A stretch of 64,000 nucleotides of DNA from Anaerocolumna jejuensis DSM 15929 (GCF_900142215.1 NZ_FRAC01000027.1:1-64000); one strand, 5' to 3'; shown: positions 26,698-35,882, numbered from the stretch's first letter. Numbers and translations: made by a program. The notes: generated from the letters alone by a model not told the origin.

Positions 26698-28659
26698 TTA
26701 AAAGTACACAGGCAGGATTTCCTGGGTTTCGGCATCGGCAAGACCCTTGGTGGTAAGCTTAATCTTGGGAATTACCGAGAGGGAGAGAAAAGCCAGGGTC
26801 ATAAAGGGGTCGATTCCTTCCCTGATGCCAAGCTTATAGGTCTCCTGCTTTAACTTTTCAAGGATTTTATCCACAGCCACAGCACTTTCTTCACTCATTA
26901 ATCCACCGATGGGAAGAGGTAATTCACCAAGTACCTTTCCAGCCTTTACTACCGCCAGCCCTCCGTTGTTGGCTCTGACACGGTTAGCCGCAAGGCTCAT
27001 ATCCTCCTCTGTGGTCCCTGCTACGATGATGTTATGGGAATCATGGGCAATGCTGGAGGCAACAGCTCCTGCCTGCAAGCCGTACCCTTTCATAAGTCCA
27101 ATACCGATATGCCCGGTATTTAAGTGCCGTTCTATCACCGCAAGCTTGATAATATCCTCCGGTACCCTGATTCCTGAGAGGTAGTTTTCCTCCTCCTCAC
27201 AGGGGAGTATCAGTTCCTTAGTTATTAGTTCACCGGGAATAAGCTCCATGATTCTCTTAAAGCGTCCCTCACCCTTAAAATAAAAATCCGAGGGCTTTAA
27301 TTCCCTGCAATGAATGGACTGGAAGATTTTCTTTCTGTCTTCCGCCAAAAGGCTATCGGTTCCTGAAAGCTTTCCAGAAGAACCTTCTCCTGGACCTCCT
27401 TCACCTACTGCTCTTCCGTCCTTTTCAATAAATATTTCGTCCTTTTCGCCAAGCTTTCCTTCCTTTGCAACAAGCTTTCCTTCCTTTTCAACGAGCTTCC
27501 CTTCCTTTGCGACAAGCTTTCCTTCCTTTTCAATAAGCTTCCCTTCCTTTGCGACAAGCTTCCCTTCCTTGTAAACCGAATCCACAGTAAAATGAACCAA
27601 ATCCTTTAATATTACCATATCCGCATAATAGCCCGGTGCGATGGCTCCCCTGTTTTTAAGGCCGAAATACTGAGCGGGGTGCAGGGTTACCATTTGTATT
27701 GCCGTAACCGGATTGGCTCCGTATTCCACTGCCTTACGAAGTAAATAATCCAGATGCCCGGTGCGTATCAGGTCTCCCGGATGCCGGTCATCCGTTACTA
27801 ACATACAGCGGTTTGAATAAGGGGGCTTTAAAAGGTCTTTCAGGCTTTCCATGTTTCTGGCCGCTGTGCCTTCCCTTATCATAATCCACTGGCCTCTTCT
27901 GAGCTTTTCAAGGGCCTCTGCTTTTTCACTGCATTCATGGTCCGATTCAATTCCGGCGGTGCAGTAAGCATTGACCTCCTTTCCCTTCAGACCCGGCGCA
28001 TGCCCATCTGCTATTTTCCCATACCGCCTTGCCAGCTCCAGCTTTTTTATTAATTCCCTGTCCCCTCTCACAATTCCCAAATAGTCCATTACCTCCGCAA
28101 GTCCCAGTACTCTTTCCTCACCCATGAATTCCAACAGTTCTTCTGCCTGTATCACTGCTCCGGATTCCTCCAGGGGGGTTGCCGGCACACAGGACGGAAG
28201 CATGATGCAGACCGTGACCGGAAGCTCTTCCGACTCCTTTAGCATATACCGGAGACCTGCTTTTCCTGCTACATTGACAATTTCATGGGGATCGGTAATA
28301 ACGGAAGTAGTACCATGGGGAACTACAGCCTCTGCAAAGGCTTTCGGTGACAGCATGGAGCTTTCAATATGAATATGTCCGTCCAGAAAGCCCGGCGCAA
28401 TAAATTTATTGCGGCAGTCAATAACCCTTGTCTGAGATTTATCCGGTAATTCTTGCTGTGCATACCGACCGATTCCCACTATCCTTCCCTTATAAACAGC
28501 CACATCCCCAAATTCCAGCTCTCCGGTAAATACATTTACAATGCCGGCATCCTTTAAAATCATGTCCGGCTGCTTCTTCCCGGCTGCTGCCTGTATCCTC
28601 TCCTGCTGCTGGACCACAGACTGCCTGAATTCCTCCGATTGCAAAAAAGATAATTCCAT
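26698..28659 (-). CDS. ade: Adenine deaminase with an internal repeat insertion
   Basis: 653-residue amidohydrolase that converts adenine to hypoxanthine plus ammonia for purine salvage. The metal-binding HIHIES near residues 95-100, later SDHECS and VTDDRHPGD, and the C-terminal IAHDSHN segment fit the Ade family. Usual length is about 570-600 residues; the excess is an insert at about 364-440 opening with six seven-residue repeats (KEGKLVA/KEGKLIE) and a Gly/Ser/Glu-rich linker, placed between the catalytic barrel and the C-terminal domain, where it might be tolerated. AAGGAGG precedes the ATG. Promoter at 28732-28761. Confidence 0.9.
   Translation of the reverse strand: MELSFLQSEEFRQSVVQQQERIQAAAGKKQPDMILKDAGIVNVFTGELEFGDVAVYKGRIVGIGRYAQQELPDKSQTRVIDCRNKFIAPGFLDGHIHIESSMLSPKAFAEAVVPHGTTSVITDPHEIVNVAGKAGLRYMLKESEELPVTVCIMLPSCVPATPLEESGAVIQAEELLEFMGEERVLGLAEVMDYLGIVRGDRELIKKLELARRYGKIADGHAPGLKGKEVNAYCTAGIESDHECSEKAEALEKLRRGQWIMIREGTAARNMESLKDLLKPPYSNRCMLVTDDRHPGDLIRTGHLDYLLRKAVEYGANPVTAIQMVTLHPAQYFGLKNRGAIAPGYYADMVILKDLVHFTVDSVYKEGKLVAKEGKLIEKEGKLVAKEGKLVEKEGKLVAKEGKLGEKDEIFIEKDGRAVGEGGPGEGSSGKLSGTDSLLAEDRKKIFQSIHCRELKPSDFYFKGEGRFKRIMELIPGELITKELILPCEEEENYLSGIRVPEDIIKLAVIERHLNTGHIGIGLMKGYGLQAGAVASSIAHDSHNIIVAGTTEEDMSLAANRVRANNGGLAVVKAGKVLGELPLPIGGLMSEESAVAVDKILEKLKQETYKLGIREGIDPFMTLAFLSLSVIPKIKLTTKGLADAETQEILPVYF
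27424..27570 (-). repeat. Intragenic 21-bp tandem repeat in the adenine deaminase gene
   Basis: Six near-perfect 21-bp units occupy 27445-27570 and one decayed unit follows to 27424. Units alternate between two forms ending LVA and L-x-E, so a 42-bp super-unit has also been duplicated. All changes keep the frame. The pattern suggests recent slippage or unequal recombination. Confidence 0.9.
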
Positions 28660-28731
28660 TCCATCCGCCTCCTTACCGGGACATTCCCTGCTTAATAATT
28701 TCTTAGTAATATTATTTGATTTTTAAATACT

Positions 28732-28761
28732 ATATTACTCAAGTTTCCGTAGAATTGTCAA
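28732..28761 (-). promoter_or_regulatory. Promoter of adenine deaminase
   Basis: Minus strand TTGACA (28756-28761) and TAATAT (28732-28737), 18-base spacer. No purine riboswitch was recognised in the short leader. Confidence 0.6.
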
Positions 28762-28840
28762 ATAAATCTTTATTACTTTGATACAACTGCTGCGCCATTT
28801 AATATTCTTATATAAAACAAACCCTTCCGGCAAAGCTGCA

Positions 28841-28882
28841 AAAAAGCCCGGAAGTCCTTTAACAAAGGCTTCCGGGCTTTTT
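28841..28882 (-). terminator. Terminator of the cellobiose phosphorylase gene
   Basis: Stem AAAAAGCCCGGAAG/CTTCCGGGCTTTTT extended by CCTTT/AAAGG, flanked by A and T runs on both sides, so it is bidirectional. It lies 29 nt after the phosphorylase stop. Confidence 0.9.
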
Positions 28883-28910
28883 ATATTGTTGTCAGACAGT
28901 ACTTATATAC

Positions 28911-31349
28911 TTACCCCATAGTAACGGTAACTTCGTGTACCTTTCCGTCACCTGCATAAGGGATTACGGCTGAAGCGGCCTCTTTCCCATCTACCAAAAG
29001 GCTCTTAACACCCTTGGATACATGCTCAGGATTCTTAACAGTGATCTTATAGGTATCTCCTCTGAATCTTCTGGTTACCTGATAGGTATCCCAAGCCTTC
29101 GGAATAGCCGGGTCAACCAGGATGCCGTCATAATCCGGCTTGATTCCCAGGATATACTGGGTAATGGCTACGAAATTCCAGGAAGCGGTACCGGTTAGCC
29201 AGGAATTCTTTGCCTCGCCGAAGCGCTTTGCATCCTTGCCAGCCACCATCTGGGAATATACATAGGGCTCCATACGGTGTATTTCACTGTATTCCTCCGT
29301 ATAAGCCGGGGCAATTCTGGTGTAGTAATCAAAGGCCTTATCCCCTCTTCCCGCAACTGCTTCCGCGCACATAATCCAGGCATTGTTATGGCAGAAGATT
29401 CCGGCATTTTCCTTGTAGCCGGCAGGATAGGTTGATATTTCGCCGTATTCTACATAGTATTTGGTAAAGGCAGGATTATTCAGTACAAGGCCGTATTTGG
29501 TTCCAAGCCGCTCCTCTACCGCATCCAGTGCCTGAATGGCCTTGCCGTCAGAAAGCCCCAGACCGCCCATAATGCAGAGTCCCTGGGATTCAATAAATAT
29601 CTTGCCTTCCTCACATTCCTTGCTTCCGACCTTTTTCCCAAAGTCATCGTAGGCCCTTAAGAACCATTCTCCGTCATAGCCGTGCTCCATAACGGCCTTT
29701 TCCATCCTGCTTATTTCTTTTTCTGCCCTTATGCTCTCTTCCACGCTGCCGGATTTCTTCATAAGCTCGGCATATTCTTTACCGATATAGACAAACATTC
29801 CCGCTATCATAACGGATTCCGCTACCCTGCCGTCCTTACTGGTACTTGTCTGGAAGGATTCACCAGGTTCCATGGAAAAGCAGTTTAAGTTTAAGCAGTC
29901 ATTCCAGTCTGCTCTTCCGATAAGCGGCAGTCCGTGAGGCCCCAGATTGTTAATGACATGGTCAAAGGATCTCTTTAAATGTTCTGCTAAAGGAGCAGCC
30001 TTGCTTTCATCGTTATCAAAGGGAGTGGATACCTTAAGAATACTGTAATCTCCGGTTTCTTTGACATAAGCGACCACTGCCAGAATGAGCCAGAGAGGGT
30101 CATCGTTAAAGTTTCCGCCGATTTCGTCATTTCCCCTCTTGGTAAGAGGCTGATACTGATGGTATGCTCCGCCGTCCTCCAGTTGGGTGGACGCAAGGTC
30201 TATAATACGCTCTCTTGCCCTGTCCGGTATCTGATGGAGGAAGCCAAGTAAATCCTGGTTGGAATCACGAAATCCCATTCCCCTTCCGATTCCGGATTCA
30301 AAATAGGAAGCACTTCTAGATAAATTAAAGGTTACCATGCACTGATACTGGTTCCAGATATTTACCATACGGTTTAACTTGTCTTCCCCGGAAACCAGTG
30401 TATATCTGGAAAGCAGATCATCCCAGTAGTCTGTTAATCTCTTTAACGCTTCGTCTGCTTTCTCTGCCGTTGCGAATTCTTCCAGCATTTTGTGGGCTTT
30501 CGTCTTATTGATTACATTTTTGGATTCCCACTTATCCTCCAAAGCATTTTCCACATAGCCTAAAATAAAGACTAATTCCTTTGTCTCGCCGGGCTTTAAG
30601 CTTATATCCAGGCTGTGGGAGGCGATGGGTGACCAGCCGTCAGCCACTGAATTTCTGGACTTTCCTTCTAGTACGGCTTCCGGATTATCAAAACCGTTAT
30701 AGGTTCCAAGGAAGCTCTCCCTGTCGGAGTCAAAGCCTGTGACAGGAGCATTTACGGAAAAGAAGGCATAGTGGTTGCGTCTTTCCTTGTATTCGGTTTT
30801 ATGATAAATGGTAGAACCCTCTATCTCCACTTCACCGGTATTAAAGTTCCTCTGGAAATTGGTCTGGTCATCCTGGGCATTCCACAGACACCATTCTACA
30901 AAAGAAAACAGGGTTATATTCTTATCGGAATCCCCCGTATTTTTAACTACAACTTTATGTACCTCTCCGTTAAAATCAATGGGTACAAAAAAGGTTATTT
31001 CTGTCTCAATGTTATTTCTGCTGCCGGTTATTTTCGTATAGCCCATACCATGGCGGCATTCATAGCGGTCCAGCTTCTTTTTTACCGGTGCAAATCCCGG
31101 TGACCATACATCCTTGTCATCATAGATATAATAGTAGCGTCCTCCGCCTAAATCCAAAGGCACATTGTTATAACGAAAGCGCGTGATTCGCCTTAACTTC
31201 GCGTCCTTGTAAAAGCTGTATCCTCCCCCTGTGTTTGAAATAAGTGAAAAGTAATCCTGTGTTCCAAGGTAATTAATCCAGGGATAGGGGGTAGATTCTG
31301 TGGTAATGACATACTCTTTCCTGGCATCATCAAAATATCCGTACTGCAT
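28911..31349 (-). CDS. cbpA: Cellobiose phosphorylase (GH94)
   Basis: 812-residue cytoplasmic enzyme converting cellobiose and phosphate to glucose 1-phosphate and glucose. Order: N-terminal beta sandwich (about 1-290), linker, (alpha/alpha)6 barrel with GRADWNDCLNLNCFS (the Asp of DWND is the general acid), and a C-terminal jelly roll. Length matches cellobiose phosphorylases (about 811) rather than chitobiose or cellodextrin enzymes. ATG 31349 is chosen because AAGGAG lies 8 nt before it; the GTG three codons upstream overlaps that site. Single-gene unit with promoter at 31457-31485 and a strong terminator. No cellobiose transporter is adjacent. Confidence 0.9.
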   Translation of the reverse strand: MQYGYFDDARKEYVITTESTPYPWINYLGTQDYFSLISNTGGGYSFYKDAKLRRITRFRYNNVPLDLGGGRYYYIYDDKDVWSPGFAPVKKKLDRYECRHGMGYTKITGSRNNIETEITFFVPIDFNGEVHKVVVKNTGDSDKNITLFSFVEWCLWNAQDDQTNFQRNFNTGEVEIEGSTIYHKTEYKERRNHYAFFSVNAPVTGFDSDRESFLGTYNGFDNPEAVLEGKSRNSVADGWSPIASHSLDISLKPGETKELVFILGYVENALEDKWESKNVINKTKAHKMLEEFATAEKADEALKRLTDYWDDLLSRYTLVSGEDKLNRMVNIWNQYQCMVTFNLSRSASYFESGIGRGMGFRDSNQDLLGFLHQIPDRARERIIDLASTQLEDGGAYHQYQPLTKRGNDEIGGNFNDDPLWLILAVVAYVKETGDYSILKVSTPFDNDESKAAPLAEHLKRSFDHVINNLGPHGLPLIGRADWNDCLNLNCFSMEPGESFQTSTSKDGRVAESVMIAGMFVYIGKEYAELMKKSGSVEESIRAEKEISRMEKAVMEHGYDGEWFLRAYDDFGKKVGSKECEEGKIFIESQGLCIMGGLGLSDGKAIQALDAVEERLGTKYGLVLNNPAFTKYYVEYGEISTYPAGYKENAGIFCHNNAWIMCAEAVAGRGDKAFDYYTRIAPAYTEEYSEIHRMEPYVYSQMVAGKDAKRFGEAKNSWLTGTASWNFVAITQYILGIKPDYDGILVDPAIPKAWDTYQVTRRFRGDTYKITVKNPEHVSKGVKSLLVDGKEAASAVIPYAGDGKVHEVTVTMG

Positions 31350-31396
31350 GCTGTACACTCCTTTACATTAATCCTTTTTTAGCAGCGATAGTCACT

Positions 31397-31540
31397 AAAC
31401 TTTCGTATCTGCACTACTTTTTTTAAATCATAAATTCATAAACCCACTATACACCCATTATAGCTTATAGAACTGGCTATTGCAACAATTACATTAAGCA
31501 ATACGGCCTATCCGATGAAACAATTTGCGAAACTTTCGTA
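31397..31540. promoter_or_regulatory. Two copies of AAACTTTCGTA flanking the phosphorylase promoter
   Basis: The 11-mer AAACTTTCGTA occurs at 31397-31407 and 31530-31540. The second copy is part of the perfect palindrome CGAAACTTTCG (31528-31538). They bracket the promoter at 31457-31485 and might be operator sites for a sugar-responsive repressor acting by looping; this is inference. The remainder of 31350-31729 has no gene. Confidence 0.35.
31457..31485 (-). promoter_or_regulatory. Promoter of cellobiose phosphorylase
   Basis: Minus strand TTGCAA (31480-31485) and perfect TATAAT (31457-31462), 17-base spacer, about 100 nt above the start codon. Confidence 0.65.
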
Positions 31541-31729
31541 AAGGTATGGTAATATGACTTATTATCTCTTGAATGTGAAAATCGCCTGATATCTGCTTAG
31601 CCGCCCATTATTTCTATTCATTTTTCACGAATATTTTAGAATTAATTTCTTTTTTTATTGATAAAATTGTGGTAAACTACCCATAGTAATTCTATTAATA
31701 TATTATCCGGAATGGAGAGATTAGCCATT

Positions 31730-32458
31730 ATGAATGAATATAAAAAAAAAGATTCCACACTGGATGATAACGCTGCCATCTATGTTCCCAGAGAGGAAAA
31801 AAGTGAAAAACAGAAGCTAAAGGAGATGAATTTTAAGGAAAAGGTCTCTTACTTTAAGGATTATTACCTTGTAAAGACTATTATCGGACTGGCAGTCCTG
31901 GGGTTTGCCACATATTTCATATACACAGTCGTGACTCCTAAGCCCGAAACCCTTCTGGATGCGGCAATTGTCAACTATACTTTCTCCGATGAAACGATAA
32001 ATAAGGTATCTGAGGACATGAACAAAATGCTGGTAAAGGATCCAAAGAAAGAAAATATCACCATTGATGCCTCCTTTTATCTGGGTAACGGAACTGACAC
32101 CTCGGAATATACAATGGGAAGCCAGCAGAGACTGCAGACCTACATGTTTTCCGGAGAGATTGATGTTGTTATTGCACCGGAATCCGTCTTTCAGACCTTT
32201 GCCACCTCCGGTTATTTAGACAAATTAACTGAAGTCCTTCCTACAGAGTTTATAACCAGCTTTACCGATTCCATCTTTAACTCAACCACCTCGGACAACC
32301 CCGTTTCCGGTGCTTATGGAATCTATCTGGACAATACGGCATTATTTAAGGATGTCTCCAATACCTCAGACAGACCTGTCCTTGGAATCCTGGTAAATTC
32401 CAAGCATAAGGATAATGGCGTTGAATTTATCAAATATTTATATGATTACAAGAAATAA
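31730..32458 (+). CDS. Single-pass membrane protein of unknown function
   Basis: About 242 residues: a charged cytoplasmic N-terminus (about 1-50, rich in Lys and Glu), one membrane helix (about 55-75, TIIGLAVLGFATYFIYTVV) and an extracytoplasmic domain of about 165 residues. I do not recognise the family, though the outer domain (segments EIDVVIAPESVF and FIKYLYDYKK) recalls a substrate-binding-protein lobe. The start could also be ATG 31712; 31730 is preferred because GGAGAG precedes it. Followed by a strong terminator shared with asd. Confidence 0.75.
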   Translation: MNEYKKKDSTLDDNAAIYVPREEKSEKQKLKEMNFKEKVSYFKDYYLVKTIIGLAVLGFATYFIYTVVTPKPETLLDAAIVNYTFSDETINKVSEDMNKMLVKDPKKENITIDASFYLGNGTDTSEYTMGSQQRLQTYMFSGEIDVVIAPESVFQTFATSGYLDKLTEVLPTEFITSFTDSIFNSTTSDNPVSGAYGIYLDNTALFKDVSNTSDRPVLGILVNSKHKDNGVEFIKYLYDYKK

Positions 32459-32481
32459 AGCAGTTGTTTTTTTGTGGGATA

Positions 32482-32562
32482 AAAAATAAGCTCCATACCT
32501 TTCTGACGCGGCCCTGTTATTCAGACAGCGGCGTGTACATTAAAAGTATGGAGCTTATTTTT
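32482..32562. terminator. Bidirectional terminator between the membrane protein gene and asd
   Basis: Arms AAAAATAAGCTCCATAC (32482-32498) and GTATGGAGCTTATTTTT (32546-32562) are perfect complements around a 47-nt loop. The loop is unusually long and contains CAGACAGCGGC, a string also in the loop of the large palindrome at 3.5 kb. The right arm overlaps the asd stop codon. Confidence 0.8.
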
Positions 32563-33646
32563 ATTCTTTTGCTGTGATATAGTTCTTTGCCGTCAGAAGC
32601 TCTGCAATCAATACTGCTCCTCCTGCGGCTCCTCTTAAGGTATTATGTGAAAGTCCGACAAACTTGTAATCAAATACAATGTCTTCCCTTAAACGTCCCA
32701 GAGAGATTCCCATTCCGCCTTCATAATTCCTGTCAAGTTTGGTCTGGGGGCGGTTATCCTCTTCTAAGTACTGAATAAACTGTTTTGGTGCCATAGGAAG
32801 GTTTAATTCCTGGGGAATGCCCTTAAAATCCTTCCATGCCTTTAAGATTTCCTCTTTGGCAGGCTTCTTCTCAAAATTCACAAAGATGGCAGCGGTATGT
32901 CCGTCTGACACCGGCACTCTGATACATTGGGTTGTGATAACGGGATTTACAGCTTTCTCAAGCTTACCGTCCACTATCTTTCCAAAGATTTTCAGCGGTT
33001 CCTGCTCACTCTTTTCCTCTTCTCCGCCGATAAAGGGAATGACATTATCCAGCATTTCCGGCCATTCGGCAAAATTCTTTCCCGCTCCGGATATTGCCTG
33101 ATAAGTGGTGGCTACTACAAGCTTGGGCCCGAATTCCTTCAGAGCGTAAAGGGCAGGTGTATAGCTTTGAATGGAACAGTTTGGCTTGACAACGATAAAG
33201 CCCTTCTCTGTTCCCAAACGTTTTCTTTGATAAGGAATCAGTTCTAAATGCTCAGGGTTTAATTCCGGTATTACCATGGGTACATCAGGAGTCCATCTGT
33301 GTGCGCTGTTATTGGAAACTACCGGTGTTTCAGTCCTGGCATATGCTTCTTCAATGACCTTGATTTCTTCCTTGGTCATGTCCACTGCACTGAATACAAA
33401 ATCGACCTGGCTGCTGACTTCCTTCACATCGTTTACATTCTTTACAATAATATTCTTAACAGCCTCAGGCATTGGAGTAGTCATTTTCCATCTGTCACCG
33501 ACAGCCTCTTCATAGGTTTTTCCCGAACTTCTGGGACTTGCAGCGATAACAGCTACTTCAAACCATGGATGATTCTCCAATAGTGATACGAAACGCTGGC
33601 CTACCATACCGGTACCGCCAAGAATACCAACTCTTAACTTACTCAT
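32561..33646 (-). CDS. asd: Aspartate-semialdehyde dehydrogenase
   Basis: 361-residue cytoplasmic NADPH enzyme making aspartate semialdehyde for lysine, threonine, methionine and diaminopimelate. Rossmann loop GILGGTGMVGQRF at the N-terminus, catalytic cysteine in VKPNCSIQ, and the histidine in PVSDGHTAA. It resembles the archaeal/fungal-type branch more than the E. coli form. ATG 33646 is used because GAGG lies 6 nt upstream; 33670 has no site. Leader 33647-33943 is unusual (see that entry); I found no lysine-riboswitch core. Confidence 0.93.
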   Translation of the reverse strand: MSKLRVGILGGTGMVGQRFVSLLENHPWFEVAVIAASPRSSGKTYEEAVGDRWKMTTPMPEAVKNIIVKNVNDVKEVSSQVDFVFSAVDMTKEEIKVIEEAYARTETPVVSNNSAHRWTPDVPMVIPELNPEHLELIPYQRKRLGTEKGFIVVKPNCSIQSYTPALYALKEFGPKLVVATTYQAISGAGKNFAEWPEMLDNVIPFIGGEEEKSEQEPLKIFGKIVDGKLEKAVNPVITTQCIRVPVSDGHTAAIFVNFEKKPAKEEILKAWKDFKGIPQELNLPMAPKQFIQYLEEDNRPQTKLDRNYEGGMGISLGRLREDIVFDYKFVGLSHNTLRGAAGGAVLIAELLTAKNYITAKE

Positions 33647-33943
33647 AAATACCTCTTTCCGGCAATCCACCTTGTACTAACACCTATGCATATCGCATAC
33701 CTGCGATACAGCCCTAATAAGAAGTGCGGAACATTGGTTCCTGTCTTAGCGTCTGTGAATAACCAATTCTGCCTATTCCATATTTATGCGGCAGATGTAA
33801 ATGTGTGTGTTCGCGCACCGCGGACATCTGTCGCTCCAATAAATATCTTACTATTTCAATCTATAAAAATCAACCTTTTTCTATTAAATATTCATTTATT
33901 GTAAAATCTGTAGAATCTGCTTCCTTTTTTAAGTCGGTCATTG
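33647..33943 (-). other. Structured leader/intergenic DNA upstream of asd
   Basis: No gene. Contains a palindrome GCATATCGCATACCTGCGATAC (33688-33709, part of the small repeat family seen at 43.3 and 59.3 kb, here shortened), an inverted pair ATTGGTT/AACCAAT (about 33732-33764), and a stem CAGATGT/ACATCTG (about 33793-33829) around CGCGCACCGCG. These could fold into an RNA leader for asd or be stacked repeat elements. I could not match it to a lysine or SAM riboswitch. Confidence 0.4.
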
Positions 33944-34942
33944 TTACTTATTTTCCATGGTTTCCACCAGATTTTGGTAAGTAAGCAGGAGTTCCTCCAA
34001 CCCGGCATAGGTTTCTATCTTATTTACATTCTGTCTGAATCTGGCAGCCATGGGATATCCGTACGTGTACCACGCAACATGCTTCCGCATTTCCCGGATA
34101 CCGATATATTCTCCCTTATATTGCACTGCCAGCCTTCCATGATATAGCATCATGTCAACGGCTTCCCTTATGGAAGGCTTCGGGACCGGTGTATTATTAT
34201 TCATATATTCCTTGATTTGCTTGAATATCCAGGGATTTCCCTGTGCTCCTCTTGCTATCATAACAGCATCACAGCCTGTCTCCTGCTGTATTCTAAGTGC
34301 TTCTTCGGGAGAAGTCACATCACCGTTACCTATTACCGGTATGGATACGGCTTCTTTTACCTTTCTGATAATCTCCCAGTCAGCCTTGCCGCTGTAATAC
34401 TGCTCCCTGGTCCTTCCGTGGACTGCTATGGCAGCGGCTCCGCTGGCCTCTGCAATCTTTGCCACCTCCACGGCATTTAAATCCGCTTCATTAAAGCCCC
34501 TTCTGATTTTAACGGTAACCGGCTTTTTTATAGCCCGTGTCAGGGCATAAACAATCTCTCCGATTAACTTAGGCTCCCTCATAAGAGCAGAGCCCTCTCC
34601 GTTATTTACTACCTTGGGGACTGGACAACCCATATTGATATCCAGAATATCAAAATTCCTGGATTCAATTTCCTTGGCGGTCTCACTTAGTATTACCGGA
34701 TCTCTTCCGAATAATTGCAGAGACACCGGTCTCTCTTCTTCGTTTACACGTAGAAGCTCTTCTGTGTTCTTATTATGGTACTGTATACCCTTGGCACTGA
34801 CCATTTCGGTATAAATCAAATCGGCTCCCTGTTCCTTGCAGAGTATACGAAAGGGTAAATCCGTTACCCCAGCCATTGGCCCAAGTACCAGATTCCCCCC
34901 TATCTCAACGTTCCCTATTTTAAAATTCATTTTAATATTCAC
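33944..34942 (-). CDS. dusB: tRNA-dihydrouridine synthase B
   Basis: 332-residue FMN enzyme that reduces uridine to dihydrouridine in tRNA. The TIM barrel opens with APMAGVTD-like GPMAGVTDLPFR, has the DINMGCPVPKVV loop with catalytic cysteine, and the FMN-phosphate segments GNGDV and GCDAVMIARGAQGNPW. A helical tRNA-binding domain follows (about 240-330). The start is GTG 34942 with AAGGAG 5 nt upstream; ATG 34930 is an alternative. Downstream of coaX in the same direction, as in many Clostridia. Confidence 0.93.
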   Translation of the reverse strand: MNIKMNFKIGNVEIGGNLVLGPMAGVTDLPFRILCKEQGADLIYTEMVSAKGIQYHNKNTEELLRVNEEERPVSLQLFGRDPVILSETAKEIESRNFDILDINMGCPVPKVVNNGEGSALMREPKLIGEIVYALTRAIKKPVTVKIRRGFNEADLNAVEVAKIAEASGAAAIAVHGRTREQYYSGKADWEIIRKVKEAVSIPVIGNGDVTSPEEALRIQQETGCDAVMIARGAQGNPWIFKQIKEYMNNNTPVPKPSIREAVDMMLYHGRLAVQYKGEYIGIREMRKHVAWYTYGYPMAARFRQNVNKIETYAGLEELLLTYQNLVETMENK

Positions 34943-35111
34943 ACTAACTCCTTGTATTTCACTGATTCATACTAACAGCCATGCCCTCCCAACGCGCCGC
35001 AAGATTGGGCCGAGGATTTCGCAGGCTCAATCTTGTGCGTGAAAATTGCCTTTTAATTTTCACACTAACAGCCATTGCATATCACAAACTTCATATCTCC
35101 ATATAATGCAT
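34943..35111 (-). other. Spacer between coaX and dusB with repeated start-region motif and a hairpin
   Basis: On the minus strand the motif GTTAGTGTGAA is present near 35063-35073, as GTTAGTATGAA near 34966-34976 and again at the dusB start (34936-34946), the first and last followed by ATTAAAA-type tails. Between the first two is a hairpin CAAGATTG..CAATCTTG (about 35012-35034). It looks like local duplication of the dusB ribosome-site region. Confidence 0.4.
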
Positions 35112-35882
35112 TTATTTTTTATTTTTATTATAGATAAGTCTGAGCCCCTTCATAGTGAGCTGCGGGTCGTAAATATGGATAGTTTTTGTGGAATCGGCTA
35201 TTATCTTACCTAAGCCTCCCGTTGCTATAACTTTAATATCTGGTATGTTAGATTCCTCTATAATTTTACTGATAATATATTCAGTCTGTCCGATATACCC
35301 ATATACCAGTCCTGCCTGCATACTGGATATGGTTTCTGTCGCCAGGATGGACTCCGGCTTTCTAATCTCAATTTCAGGAAGCTTAGCTGTCTCATTCCAA
35401 AGTGCATCTGCACAGATTCGTATGCCGGGGCTGGTAATACCGGCAAGGAAAGCTCCATCCTTTGATATCAGGTCATAGGTAGTCGCCGTTCCAAAATCAA
35501 TGACAATCAAAGGTCCGCCATAGAGGTCATAGGCTGCGACCGCATCCACTACACGGTCAGCACCGACTTCTTTCGGATTGGCAACATTTATCTTGATACC
35601 GGTTTTCGTTCCGATTCCAACCTCTATAGGATTTCGTTTCAGATATTTCATAATTCCATTTTTTAAGGAATGCATAATTCCCGGTACCACACTTGCTATG
35701 ATGACTGCTTCCACCTCAGCGGCTGTAATTCCTCTGTAATTCAACAATTCACATATGGCAAGGCCATATTCATCCGAAGTTCTCGGTTGCTTTGTCGTTA
35801 TTCGAAAGCTGCCAATTAAATCTTCTTCCTTAAAAACTCCGCAGGTTATGTTGGTATTGCCTACATCTATTACTAATAACAT
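35112..35882 (-). CDS. coaX: Type III pantothenate kinase
   Basis: 256-residue cytoplasmic kinase for the first step of coenzyme A synthesis. Actin-like ASKHA fold: phosphate loop DVGNTNITCGVF at the N-terminus, catalytic GADRVVDAVAAYD, and DFGTATTYD with GGLG near the end. Length is typical. Needs a monovalent cation and is not inhibited by CoA, as known for type III enzymes. AAGGAG precedes the ATG. It follows birA and two envelope/unknown genes and precedes dusB in one direction. Confidence 0.94.
   Translation of the reverse strand: MLLVIDVGNTNITCGVFKEEDLIGSFRITTKQPRTSDEYGLAICELLNYRGITAAEVEAVIIASVVPGIMHSLKNGIMKYLKRNPIEVGIGTKTGIKINVANPKEVGADRVVDAVAAYDLYGGPLIVIDFGTATTYDLISKDGAFLAGITSPGIRICADALWNETAKLPEIEIRKPESILATETISSMQAGLVYGYIGQTEYIISKIIEESNIPDIKVIATGGLGKIIADSTKTIHIYDPQLTMKGLRLIYNKNKK

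Noticed and set aside
27424..27570. CRISPR-like regular repeats
   Set aside because: Units are contiguous, in frame and lack unique spacers; an intragenic minisatellite, not CRISPR.
27314..27574. Plus-strand ORF rich in FPSF repeats opposite adenine deaminase
   Set aside because: It is the mirror image of the 21-bp repeat in the minus-strand gene; no ribosome site and no independent support.
33647..33943. Lysine riboswitch upstream of asd
   Set aside because: Expected from gene identity, but the conserved L-box core sequences were not found.
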